From Cellulomonas sp. SG140 (GTDB taxonomy: Bacteria > Actinomycetota > Actinomycetes > Actinomycetales > Cellulomonadaceae), in NCBI RefSeq assembly GCF_025770785.1, contig NZ_JANZLA010000004.1, forward strand, positions 124,001-188,000: a stretch of DNA of 64,000 bases. Reading direction: 5' to 3'. The notes below the pieces were generated by a model. That model was not told the DNA's origin and did not search any database. It saw only the letters and a program-made list of their open reading frames with translations. Every line of letters starts with the position of its first letter. The first letter of the stretch is position 1. This document shows positions 33,243-41,450 of this stretch, piece by piece. The position numbers and the translations under genes are program-made.

Positions 33243-34391
33243 TCAGGAGCGCACCGCCCGCTCGTACTGCACCGGCCAGCCGGTCGGCTGGCCCGGCGCG
33301 ACGCGGGCGTCGGCACCGACGTGCTCCAGCGTCGGCAGGGCGACGCCCAGCTCGGCGGCCGCGTGCAGCGCCCACGACGGGTCGCGCAGCGCCGCGCGGG
33401 CGATCATCACCGCGTCCGCCGAGCCCTCGACCAGCACCTGCTCGGCCTGCACCGCGGCGCTGATCAGCCCGACGGCGGACACCGGAAGGCCGGACACCTC
33501 GCGGATGCGGCGGGCGGCCGGCACCTGGTAGCCGGGTCCCACGGGGATCTGCGCCGGGACGTTGCCGCCGGTGGACACGTCGATCAGGTCGACACCGCGG
33601 CCCGCGAGCCCGGCGGCCACCTCGGCCACGTCGTCCACCGTCAGGCCGCCGTCGGTCCAGTCGGTCGCGGACAGCCGCACCACCACGGGCTGCTCGTCCG
33701 GCCACACCTCGCGGACCGCGTCCACCACCTGGTGCAGCAGGCGGACCCGGTTCTCCAGCGAGCCGCCCCACCGGTCGGTGCGCTGGTTGGACAGCGGCGA
33801 GAGGAACTGGTGCAGCAGGTAGCCGTGCGCGGCGTGCACCTCGGCGACGTCGAAGCCGGCATCCAGGGCACGTCGGGCGGCGGCCGCGAACGCCGCGGGG
33901 ATCGCCGCGACCTCGTCGTCGGACAGCCCGCGCGGCGCCTCGTAGCCGGGGAACTCCACCCCCGACGGGGCGACGGTGCCCCAGCCGCCGTCCGGGACCG
34001 GGACGCTGCCGCGGCCCTCGTGGAAGGGCCGGAACGTGGACGCCTTGCGGCCCGCATGGGCCAGCTGCACGCCGGCGACTGCTCCGCGCGCGTGGATCAC
34101 GTCGGTGATGCGCGCCCAGGCGGTGGTCTGCTGCTCGTTCCACAGGCCCGTGTCCTGGGGGCTGATCCGACCCTCAGGGGTGACGGCCGTCGCCTCGGTC
34201 AGCACCAGCCCGAAGCCGCCTGCGGCACGGGCGCCGAGGTGCACCAGGTGCCAGTCGTTGGGCACGCCGTCGACGGCGGAGTACTGGCACATCGGCGACA
34301 GCCAGGCGCGGTTGCGGACGGTGGTGCCGCGCAGGGTCAGCGGCTCGAAGAGGAGGCTCACGTGCACAGCGAACCGCATCGGACGTCCCAT
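33243..34391 (-). CDS. Old yellow enzyme family NADH:flavin oxidoreductase (YqjM-like)
   Basis: FMN-dependent ene-reductase of 382 residues that reduces activated alkenes with NAD(P)H. YqjM-type marks are LTLRGTTVRNRAWLSPMCQYSA (with the redox-tuning Cys), VQLAHAGRKAS, EVHAAHGYLLHQFLSPLSNQR (substrate His pair replaced as HAAHG) and the phosphate-binding SAVGLISAA. ATG 34391 is used; a second ATG 12 nt inside is possible. It lies 35 bp after the class V aminotransferase gene and is probably co-transcribed with it. The substrate is unknown. Confidence 0.9.
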   Translation of the reverse strand: MGRPMRFAVHVSLLFEPLTLRGTTVRNRAWLSPMCQYSAVDGVPNDWHLVHLGARAAGGFGLVLTEATAVTPEGRISPQDTGLWNEQQTTAWARITDVIHARGAVAGVQLAHAGRKASTFRPFHEGRGSVPVPDGGWGTVAPSGVEFPGYEAPRGLSDDEVAAIPAAFAAAARRALDAGFDVAEVHAAHGYLLHQFLSPLSNQRTDRWGGSLENRVRLLHQVVDAVREVWPDEQPVVVRLSATDWTDGGLTVDDVAEVAAGLAGRGVDLIDVSTGGNVPAQIPVGPGYQVPAARRIREVSGLPVSAVGLISAAVQAEQVLVEGSADAVMIARAALRDPSWALHAAAELGVALPTLEHVGADARVAPGQPTGWPVQYERAVRS

Positions 34392-34426
34392 GATTCCCAG
34401 GGTCGGCCGATCCCGCCGCCGGTCGG

Positions 34427-35545
34427 TCAGGCGGGTGGGAGGGTGCGGACCGCGGCAGCCAGGCGGTGCAGGTCCTGCTCGTCGGTGTAGACGTGCGTCG
34501 CCAGACGGGCGGCCGTGCGGCCGTCCGGCACCGTGCCGGTCCACAGCCGCACGCCGGCGGCCGCGAGCGCGTCCCGCAGCACGGGGAGCGGTGCCGGGAC
34601 GACGAAGCCGCGCAGCCGGGCCGGCCGCATCGAGGGCTCGCCGGTCGGCACCCAGCCGAGGTCGGTGAGCACCTGGTCGGCCCGGTCGGCCAGTGCCGCC
34701 GCGGCATCGAGCCGGCCGGTCCGGTCCCACGTCCGCCACTCGTCCAGCGCCCGCTCCAGCCCGCGGACCGGCGCCGGGTCCCACGTCCCGCGCCAGCCGA
34801 ACCGCTGCAGCAGCGGCTCGTCCAGGTGCAGCGCGACGGCCGCCGGCCGCACCACGTCGACCAGGGCCCGGTCCACCCACAGGAAGCCGAGCGGCCGCGG
34901 CACCGGCAGCCACTTGTGCAGCGACCCGTACACGGCGGCGGCTCCGAGCGACCGCACGTCCAGCGGCTCGTGGCCGACCGAGTGCGCGGCGTCGACGACG
35001 AGCATCGCGCCGGCCGCCGCCGCCAGGCGGGCCACCGCCGCGACCGGCATCCGCAGGGCGGTGGACGACGTGATCGAGCTCAGCACGACGTACCGGGTCC
35101 GCGGCGGCAGGGCTGTGAACAGGTCGGTCACCGCCGCGGAGGCTGCCGGCACCGGCAGGGGGAGCCGCAGCACCGTCGCGCCGACCGCCTCGGCCCGCAC
35201 CTGCCAGGCACGGATCACCGACTCGTACTCACCGTCGGTCAGCACCACGACGTCGCCGGCGGCGAGGGGCAGCGACGTCGACAGCGCCCCGGACGCCTCT
35301 GTCGACCCTGCGACGACGGCCACGTCGGCCGGGTCCGCGCCGATCAGCCCGGCCAGGACGGCGCCGACCCGCCGCAGGTCGTCCTGCAGGCCGGTGCCGA
35401 GCGACGTCTGGGTGTCGGCCTCGGCGGCCCGGCGCACCGCGTCGTGCCAGGTCAGGGCTGCACGGGTCGGTGCGCCGAACGACGCGTGGTTCAGCTGGAC
35501 GACGGCGCGGTCGAAGGCGAAGTCCTCGACGAACGAGCGGATCAC
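34427..35545 (-). CDS. Class V aminotransferase-like PLP enzyme (isopenicillin N epimerase-like)
   Basis: A 372-residue fold-type I PLP protein. The N-terminus has VQLNHASFGAPT, typical of the CefD/isopenicillin N epimerase branch. The PLP pocket shows VVDAAHSVGHEPLD (Asp) and the Schiff-base lysine in YGSLHKWLPVPRPLGF. Cysteine desulfurase features (active Cys loop) are not seen, so a desulfurase role is unlikely. GTG 35545 is the start. It is first in a two-gene unit with the OYE-type reductase, and divergent from the cystine importer leader. The reaction is not predictable. Confidence 0.8.
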   Translation of the reverse strand: MIRSFVEDFAFDRAVVQLNHASFGAPTRAALTWHDAVRRAAEADTQTSLGTGLQDDLRRVGAVLAGLIGADPADVAVVAGSTEASGALSTSLPLAAGDVVVLTDGEYESVIRAWQVRAEAVGATVLRLPLPVPAASAAVTDLFTALPPRTRYVVLSSITSSTALRMPVAAVARLAAAAGAMLVVDAAHSVGHEPLDVRSLGAAAVYGSLHKWLPVPRPLGFLWVDRALVDVVRPAAVALHLDEPLLQRFGWRGTWDPAPVRGLERALDEWRTWDRTGRLDAAAALADRADQVLTDLGWVPTGEPSMRPARLRGFVVPAPLPVLRDALAAAGVRLWTGTVPDGRTAARLATHVYTDEQDLHRLAAAVRTLPPA

Positions 35546-35617
35546 GGGCCGACCCTACGCGCGGACGCGGACGACTCCGTCTCACCACAGGAGACGGCGT
35601 TCCGAGGGGTGGTCACG

Positions 35618-35710
35618 GTGTGTTGCCATGGCGGCATGCGCGACGAGCTGACCACCACCACGGCCACGGCCGTGGCGCGTGCGTGTCGTCGCCACTGCTG
35701 TCGCCGCTGA
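35618..35710 (+). CDS. Cysteine-rich leader peptide (attenuator upstream ORF)
   Basis: A 30-codon reading frame in the leader of the cystine importer operon. It starts at GTG 35618, 8 nt after GAGGGG, and ends at TGA 35710. The peptide begins V-C-C-H-G-G and finishes ACRRHCCRR: five Cys codons in thirty, against roughly one per hundred in the surrounding proteins. An internal ATG at 35636 gives a 24-residue form with three Cys near the end. Ribosome stalling on Cys codons when cysteine is scarce, changing folding of the 200-nt leader downstream, would explain the design. Poly-Cys attenuators are known in mycobacteria. Confidence 0.65.
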   Translation: MCCHGGMRDELTTTTATAVARACRRHCCRR

Positions 35711-35760
35711 GCGACCCCCGCGCCGCCGTCGCGCGACGCCCCGGACGATCTCGTCCCTGA

Positions 35761-35816
35761 GGTTCCCCGCCTGCAGCATCCGGCTGCCGGCACCACCGCG
35801 TGCGGCACCGGGAACC
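35761..35816 (+). promoter_or_regulatory. Candidate attenuator hairpin
   Basis: GGTTCCC (35761-35767) pairs with GGGAACC (35810-35816). Between them GCCGGCAC can pair with GTGCGGC (one bulge), making a compound stem about 50 nt after the leader-peptide stop and about 90 nt before the binding-protein ATG. There is no U-tract. Which alternative fold terminates cannot be decided by eye. Confidence 0.4.
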
Positions 35817-35904
35817 GCCCCGCAGGATCGACTCCCAGGAGTCGGTCCGTCTGTGACACAGCTCCGCAGGGCCACCACGGCCCGCTCCACCGAGAAGAGG
35901 CACC

Positions 35905-36750
35905 ATGCACGCCCGTCATCTGCGCACCGCCCTGATCGCCGCCGCCCTCGTGGTGGGCCTGGGCGCCTGCTCGTCCACGGGCGGGTCGGGATCGGCCTCC
36001 GCCACCGGCTCCACCGGCTCCGGCGCGGCGGCCGCCGGCGCCGACCAGTCGCTGGCCAAGGTGCAGAAGGCCGGCGTCATCACGTTCGGCACCGAGGGCA
36101 CCTACAAGCCGTTCAGCTACCACGCCGACGGTGGCGGCGACCTGACCGGGTTCGACGTCGAGGTCGCGCGGGCCATCGCCAGCAAGCTCGGCGTGAAGGC
36201 GGCGTTCCAGGAGACCCAGTGGGACGCGATCTTCGCCGGGCTCGACGCCGGACGGTTCGACGCGATCACCAACCAGGTGTCCATCACCCCCGAGCGGCAG
36301 GCGAAGTACGAGTTCTCCACGCCGTACACCGTCTCCACCGGCGTCATCGTCGTGAAGCAGGACAACACGTCCATCACCTCGTTCGACTCGCTCAAGGGCA
36401 AGACCACCGCCCAGTCGCTGACCAGCAACTGGTACAAGCTCGCGCAGTCCAGCGGCGCCAACGTGCAGTCCGTCGAGGGGTGGGCGCAGTCGGTCGCCCT
36501 GGTGCAGCAGGGGCGCGTGGACGCGACGATCAACGACAAGCTCACCTACCTCGACTACGTGAAGACGAACGGCCAGTCCGGCCTGAAGATCGCCGCGGAG
36601 ACCACGGACAAGAGCCAGAGCGCCGTCGCGCTGAAGAAGGGCGCCACCGCTCTGACCCAGGCGATCGACACGGCCCTGAAGCAGCTGGCCGACGACGGCA
36701 CGCTGACGTCGATCTCGCAGAAGTACTTCGGCGCCGACGTGACCAAGTAG
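35905..36750 (+). CDS. Cystine ABC transporter substrate-binding lipoprotein
   Basis: A 281-residue extracellular binding protein with a lipoprotein signal (AALVVGLGAC; Cys22 should be lipidated) and a Gly/Ser/Thr linker. The type II periplasmic binding fold carries the FliY/TcyA cystine signature: GTEGTYKPFSYH, LTGFDVEVARAIASKLGVK, FQETQWDAIFAGLDAGRFDAITNQV and TPERQAKYEFS. AAGAGG lies 4 nt before the ATG. It is the first structural gene after a Cys-rich leader peptide, which independently supports a cystine/cysteine substrate. Confidence 0.9.
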   Translation: MHARHLRTALIAAALVVGLGACSSTGGSGSASATGSTGSGAAAAGADQSLAKVQKAGVITFGTEGTYKPFSYHADGGGDLTGFDVEVARAIASKLGVKAAFQETQWDAIFAGLDAGRFDAITNQVSITPERQAKYEFSTPYTVSTGVIVVKQDNTSITSFDSLKGKTTAQSLTSNWYKLAQSSGANVQSVEGWAQSVALVQQGRVDATINDKLTYLDYVKTNGQSGLKIAAETTDKSQSAVALKKGATALTQAIDTALKQLADDGTLTSISQKYFGADVTK

Positions 36751-36753
36751 CCG

Positions 36754-37473
36754 ATGCCCGTGCTGACCAGCGGGGTGCTGCCCACCGTGCTGCCGGGCGG
36801 AGCCCTGTCCACGGTCGACTGGGGACTGGTAGTCCGGTCGGCACCGACCATCGCGCTCGGTGCCGTCCGGGGGACCATCCCGTTGGCCCTGCTGTCGTTC
36901 GCCGGCGGCATGGTGATCGCCGTCGGCGTCGCGCTGCTGCGGCTGTCCCGCAACGCGGTGGCCCGGGGCGTCGGCCGCGCCTACGTCTCGGTGGTGCGCG
37001 GCACCCCGCTGCTGGTGCAGCTGTTCGTCATCTTCTACGGACTGCCGTCGATCGGGCTGGTGATCAACCCGTGGCCCAGCGCGATCCTCGCGTTCTCGCT
37101 GAACGTCGGCGGGTACGCGGCCGAGATCGTCCGGGCGGCGATCCTCTCGGTGCCGCAGGGGCAGTGGGAGGCGGCGTACGTGATCGGCATGTCCCACCGA
37201 CGGGCGCTGGGGCGGATCATCCTGCCGCAGGCGGCGCGGGTGTCCGTGCCGCCGCTGTCGAACACGTTCATCAGCCTGGTGAAGGACACGTCGCTGGCGT
37301 CGTTGATCCTGGTCACGGAGCTGTTCCGGGAGGCGCAGAAGATCGCCGCGTTCAGCCAGGAGTTCATGCTGCTGTACCTCGAGGCGGCGGCGATCTACTG
37401 GCTGATCTGCCTGGTGCTGTCCGCGGGGCAGGCCCGCCTGGAGACCCGGTTGGAGCGTCATGTCGCCCGTTGA
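36754..37473 (+). CDS. Cystine ABC transporter permease
   Basis: A 239-residue HisM/TcyB-type permease with about five membrane segments. The polar amino-acid signature [22 protein letters not shown] and the EAA cytoplasmic loop [22 protein letters not shown], which docks on the ATPase, are clear. It follows the binding-protein stop by 3 nt and overlaps the ATPase gene by 14 nt, a tight three-gene operon. The single permease presumably acts as a homodimer. Confidence 0.92.
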   Translation: MPVLTSGVLPTVLPGGALSTVDWGLVVRSAPTIALGAVRGTIPLALLSFAGGMVIAVGVALLRLSRNAVARGVGRAYVSVVRGTPLLVQLFVIFYGLPSIGLVINPWPSAILAFSLNVGGYAAEIVRAAILSVPQGQWEAAYVIGMSHRRALGRIILPQAARVSVPPLSNTFISLVKDTSLASLILVTELFREAQKIAAFSQEFMLLYLEAAAIYWLICLVLSAGQARLETRLERHVAR

Positions 37474-38305
37474 TCCCGCGGTCCCGGGCGGTCCGGTCGC
37501 TCACGGTCCGATCGCTCACGGTCCGGTGGCTCCGCGCAGCGCCGAGGTGGGCCCGGCACTGGTCACCGTCACCGACCTGCACAAGGCGTTCGGCGCCGTG
37601 CGCGTGCTCGATGGCGTCGACCTGACGGTGCACCGCGGCGAGGTGCTCGCCGTCATCGGCTCGTCGGGCTCCGGCAAGACGACGCTGCTGCGCTGCCTCA
37701 ACGGCCTGGAGACGGCCGACTCCGGGGTGATCGAGATCGCGGGCGGCGCCCGCGTCGACTTCGGCGCCCGTCCCAGCCGCCGGGAGGTGCACGCGCTGCG
37801 CGACCGGTCGGCGATGGTGTTCCAGCACCACCACCTGTTCCCGCACAAGACCGTGCTGCAGAACGTGATCGAGGGACCGGTGGTGGTGCAGCGCCGGCCG
37901 CGCACGGAGGCCGTGCGGGACGCCGAGGCGCTGCTCGACCGGGTGGGGCTGGCCGACAAGCGGGACGTGTACCCCGTGCAGCTGTCCGGTGGTCAGCAGC
38001 AGCGGGTCGGCATCGCCCGCGCGCTGGCGCTGCGGCCGCAGCTGCTGCTGTTCGACGAGCCGACGTCGGCCCTCGACCCCGAGCTGGTCGGTGAGGTGCT
38101 GTCCCTGATCCTCGAGCTGGCGCGCGAGGGCTGGACCATGGTGATCGTCACGCACGAGCTGCAGTTCGCCCGCGAGGTGGCGCACCGGGTGGCGTTCGTC
38201 GACGCCGGCCGCATCGCGGAGATCGGCCCGCCGGACCAGGTGCTGCGAGACCCGCAGCACGAGCGCACCCGGCAGTTCGTGCACCGCCTGCTGCACCCGT
38301 TCTGA
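37460..38305 (+). CDS. Cystine ABC transporter ATP-binding protein
   Basis: A 281-residue ATPase of the polar amino-acid family. Walker A is GSSGSGKTT, followed by the Q-loop [11 protein letters not shown], signature LSGGQQQR, Walker [15 protein letters not shown] and H-loop VTHEL. The first 35 residues are an unusual low-complexity extension with repeated AHGP units (nt 37498-37530), absent from typical TcyC/GlnQ proteins. If a later start is used, the overlap with the permease would disappear. It completes the cystine importer. Confidence 0.9.
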   Translation: MSPVDPAVPGGPVAHGPIAHGPVAPRSAEVGPALVTVTDLHKAFGAVRVLDGVDLTVHRGEVLAVIGSSGSGKTTLLRCLNGLETADSGVIEIAGGARVDFGARPSRREVHALRDRSAMVFQHHHLFPHKTVLQNVIEGPVVVQRRPRTEAVRDAEALLDRVGLADKRDVYPVQLSGGQQQRVGIARALALRPQLLLFDEPTSALDPELVGEVLSLILELAREGWTMVIVTHELQFAREVAHRVAFVDAGRIAEIGPPDQVLRDPQHERTRQFVHRLLHPF

Positions 38306-38346
38306 TCGTGCCTCTGTGACGCTGTGCGTCTGCCGCACCCCGGACG

Positions 38347-39255
38347 TCAGTGACCGATCAGCACCGCCGAGCTCACGAGCGCGGGCAGCACCCGGATCGC
38401 CAGGAACCCGATCACCGCGACCACCGCCAGGCGCAGCAGGAGGGCGCCCGTCGAGGAGCCCCGTGCCCGTGCCGTGCGCCCGCCTCGACCACCCCGGGCC
38501 GGCACGCTGCCCCGGTCGCCCGGGCCTGGTCGGACGTCGCGCTGCACCTCCCGCGGTGGCCGCCGCCGGCTCGCCGCACCTCGCGCAGCACGTCGTCCGG
38601 TGCGGGCAAGGTCGGCTGTGCTGCTCAGCCTCGGGCTCACCGGTCCGGTGAGGGCCGCGGTCAGCTGGCGCCCGACGTCGGCCACGTCGTACGGGGTCAG
38701 TCGTGGCGGCAGGGTGAGCAGCAGCTCGGGGAGCTGCCAGCGGCCGACGACGGCGGCGGAACCGGCCGCCAGCGCGGCCGGCTGGTCCTGGGCGACGAGG
38801 CACAGGGCCGCTCGTACGGCCGACCGGTGCTGCGGTGCGAGGAGCGCCGTGACGGCGGCTGCGGCGTCCGCGACGCCTGCCACCTCGCCCGTGCGGGCGT
38901 AGCCGTTCTGCCGCAGCACGCCCTCCCGCAGCTCCACCGTGCCGGACCAGTGCTTCGCGTCGATCACCACCACGCCGCCCGGACCGATGGCGATGTGGTC
39001 GATGTTGGCGCGCGGTCGGCCCGGCCAGTGCACGTCGTGCAAGGCCGTCCAACCGTGCCTCTCGAGCACCGTCAGCGTCTGGGCGACCAGGCGTTCACCC
39101 TCGGCGCCGGCAGCCCAGTTCCGCTGGTCACGCCGCAGCCGCTCGAGCGCCGCCTCGTCCACCGCGGCGCCCCGCGCCGCTTCCTCCCGGTACCGCGCGG
39201 CACGCCGCGCCTTCCGGCTCACCTGCTGCTCGGCACCGAAACCTGCGTCGTTCAT
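38347..39255 (-). CDS. Membrane-anchored NERD-domain nuclease-related protein
   Basis: A 302-residue protein. A NERD domain spans about residues 48-160, with the endonuclease-like core ANIDHIAIGPGGVVVIDAKHW containing Asp and the D-x-K pair intact. A long basic Arg/Pro/Gly-rich linker follows, then a C-terminal transmembrane helix (LLLRLAVVAVIGFLAIRVLPALV). The domain should face the cytoplasm. A GGGGG-containing purine run precedes ATG 39255. It is divergent from a NERD-helicase gene across 136 bp. A DNA-processing or defence role is inferred only. Confidence 0.82.
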   Translation of the reverse strand: MNDAGFGAEQQVSRKARRAARYREEAARGAAVDEAALERLRRDQRNWAAGAEGERLVAQTLTVLERHGWTALHDVHWPGRPRANIDHIAIGPGGVVVIDAKHWSGTVELREGVLRQNGYARTGEVAGVADAAAAVTALLAPQHRSAVRAALCLVAQDQPAALAAGSAAVVGRWQLPELLLTLPPRLTPYDVADVGRQLTAALTGPVSPRLSSTADLARTGRRAARGAASRRRPPREVQRDVRPGPGDRGSVPARGGRGGRTARARGSSTGALLLRLAVVAVIGFLAIRVLPALVSSAVLIGH

Positions 39256-39391
39256 CGTCTGCCCCCGGGTGCGAGATCGGCGGGCGCGGGGCCAGGCTTG
39301 AGGGCGGCGCGCCGGGCTGTGGTCGGGACCACCCGATCGAGTCCTCAATCCGGGGGCGGTGCGCGCCGATAGGTGCACAGGAGGTCGATCC

Positions 39392-41389
39392 ATGCCAGCA
39401 GGGCAGTCCGCGGGGGGCCGTGCCCGGCGTCGGGCTGCCCCTGCGCCGACCGACACGGTCGGCCGTGGGCACGTCGAGCAGATGCTCGAGCCGCTGGCGT
39501 CCCGCGAGTACCGGCTGCTGACCCGCCGGCAGTGGCCCCGGACGCGGCGCGCGCAGGTCGACGTGGTGGTGATCGGACCGTCCGGCGTGTTCGTCGTCGG
39601 CTGGCTCGACGGCACGGACGTGCTGGTCGGTGAGGACGTCATGCTGCGCGGCAGCGAGGACGTCACGGGGGAGGCGCTGGCGCTCGCCGACCTGTCCGAC
39701 CGCATCGAGGCCGAGCTGGTGGAGACGGGCCTGGCGCCGGCGGAGGTCCGTCCCGTGCTGGCGCTCGGCGGCTGGCAGGGGGTGCAGCGGCAGATCGGCC
39801 CGGTGCTGGTGGTCAGCGAGCGGGAGCTGCTGCGGGTGGTCGTCGGGCGTGGGCCGCGGCTGACCCCGGGCGAGGTCGACGCGGTGCTGGCGCGGGCGCT
39901 GGCCTCGTTCCCGGCCGAGCCGGAGGACGCGGAGCCGGCGGTGCCGGTCCAGGGCACCGGGCTGACGGACGAGGAGGTGCAGGCGGCGCTGCTCGAGGGG
40001 CTGCTGGCGCCGCCGATCGAGCAGTGGATGGCGTTCCTCGAGCCGGTGCAGTCACGCCTGGTGCGGCGGTCTTTCGACGGTCCGGCGCTGGTGCACGGCG
40101 CCGTCGGCACCGGCAAGACGACGGTCGGCCTGCACCGCGCCGCATACCTGGCGCGGAACCGGCCGGGGCGGGTGCTGGTGGCGACGTTCACGCGCACCCA
40201 GCCGCCGGTGCTGGCGGAGATGCTGGGCCGGCTGGCCCCGGACGTCGTCGACCGGATCGACGTGGTGCACGTCAACGGTGTCGCGCGGCAGGTGCTCGAC
40301 GAGGCGGCGGTGCCCTTCGCCACCGGCGTCCGGCCCGTCGCCTCAGCCTGGGCGGCGGCGTGGTCCCGTGCCGGTGCCGGCACGGTGCTCGACACGCTGC
40401 CCGTGTCCCCGGAGGACCAGGGCTACTGGCACGACGAGGTCACCGCCGTGATCAAGGGCCGTGGGCTCACCCGGTTCGAGCAGTACGCGCTGCTGCCGCG
40501 GCTCGGCCGGCTGCGGCCGCTGGGGCCGGACGAGCGGCGGGCCGTGTGGGACGTGTACGTCGCCTACCAGGAGGAGCTCGTCGCGCGGGACGTCGGCGAC
40601 TGGGCCGACCTGGTGGCGCTCGCCGGCGTGCACGTGCCGCAGACGTCGTACGCGCACCGGTACAGCGGCGTGGTGGTGGACGACGCCCAGCACCTCAGCT
40701 GCGCGGCGCTCGACATGCTGCACGCGATGGTGGGCGACCGGCCGGACGGCCTGATGCTGCTCGGCGACGCGCAGCAGGGGCTGTATCCCGGCGGGTTCAC
40801 CCCGGCAGAGGCGGGGATCGACCTGTCCGGCCGCACGGTGCGGCTGACCACGGCGCACCGCACCACGACGGAGATCCTCACTTTCGCCACCGAGCTGGTG
40901 TCCGGCGAGCCCGTGGTCGGTCTCGACGGGTCCGTCGGGCCCGCGGACCGTCCCGCGTCCGTGCCCCGGCACGGTCCGAAGCCGCTCTACGTGCGCTGCG
41001 GCAGCGACGACGACCGGGCGCGGCGGCTGGTGGCCCGCGTGAAGGACGTGGTGCAGCAGGTCGGCACCGGGTACGGGGACGTCGGCGTGCTCTGCCTGAC
41101 GATGAAGGGCATGGACGTCGCCGTCGGGGCGCTCAACGGGGCCGGCATCCCGGTGGTGCTGCTGGACGACGACGACCGTGCGGTGCCCGATGCCGTGCGC
41201 GTGGGTACGGTGCGGCGGGCCGCCGGGCTGGAGTTCCGGCAGGTGGCGATGCCGGACGTCGCGACGAGCTGGTTCACCGAGCCGGTCGACGGGAACGGGG
41301 CCGAGCAGGAGCACCACCGGCTGCGGATGCGGGAGCTGTACGTGGCGATGACCCGGGCGCGCGACGGGCTGTGGGTGGCCGGCGTCTGA
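39392..41389 (+). CDS. NERD-like domain fused to UvrD/Rep-type SF1 helicase
   Basis: A 665-residue protein. Residues about 30-190 resemble NERD (RRAQVDVVVIGPSGVFVV), but the catalytic D-x-K is replaced by GWLDG, so nuclease activity is doubtful. The helicase part has motif I GAVGTGKTT, motif II VVVDDAQHL (DD for DE), motif III LLGDAQQGLYPGG, TTAHRTT (motif IV region), a motif V remnant RRAAGLEF lacking the usual Lys, and motif VI YVAMTRARDGLWV. AGGAGG lies 7 nt before ATG 39392. The divergent partner is an apparently active NERD membrane protein. Confidence 0.8.
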   Translation: MPAGQSAGGRARRRAAPAPTDTVGRGHVEQMLEPLASREYRLLTRRQWPRTRRAQVDVVVIGPSGVFVVGWLDGTDVLVGEDVMLRGSEDVTGEALALADLSDRIEAELVETGLAPAEVRPVLALGGWQGVQRQIGPVLVVSERELLRVVVGRGPRLTPGEVDAVLARALASFPAEPEDAEPAVPVQGTGLTDEEVQAALLEGLLAPPIEQWMAFLEPVQSRLVRRSFDGPALVHGAVGTGKTTVGLHRAAYLARNRPGRVLVATFTRTQPPVLAEMLGRLAPDVVDRIDVVHVNGVARQVLDEAAVPFATGVRPVASAWAAAWSRAGAGTVLDTLPVSPEDQGYWHDEVTAVIKGRGLTRFEQYALLPRLGRLRPLGPDERRAVWDVYVAYQEELVARDVGDWADLVALAGVHVPQTSYAHRYSGVVVDDAQHLSCAALDMLHAMVGDRPDGLMLLGDAQQGLYPGGFTPAEAGIDLSGRTVRLTTAHRTTTEILTFATELVSGEPVVGLDGSVGPADRPASVPRHGPKPLYVRCGSDDDRARRLVARVKDVVQQVGTGYGDVGVLCLTMKGMDVAVGALNGAGIPVVLLDDDDRAVPDAVRVGTVRRAAGLEFRQVAMPDVATSWFTEPVDGNGAEQEHHRLRMRELYVAMTRARDGLWVAGV

Positions 41390-41450
41390 CGTCGGCATCC
41401 AGCCGGTCGGCTGCATCGCCGGCGCGGCGGGACCGGTACCGGACCGGGGC

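Noticed and set aside
34427..35545. Cysteine desulfurase next to the cystine importer
   Set aside because: The class V fold is right, but the active-site Cys loop is not seen and the sequence fits isopenicillin N epimerase-like proteins better. It is also divergent from the importer.
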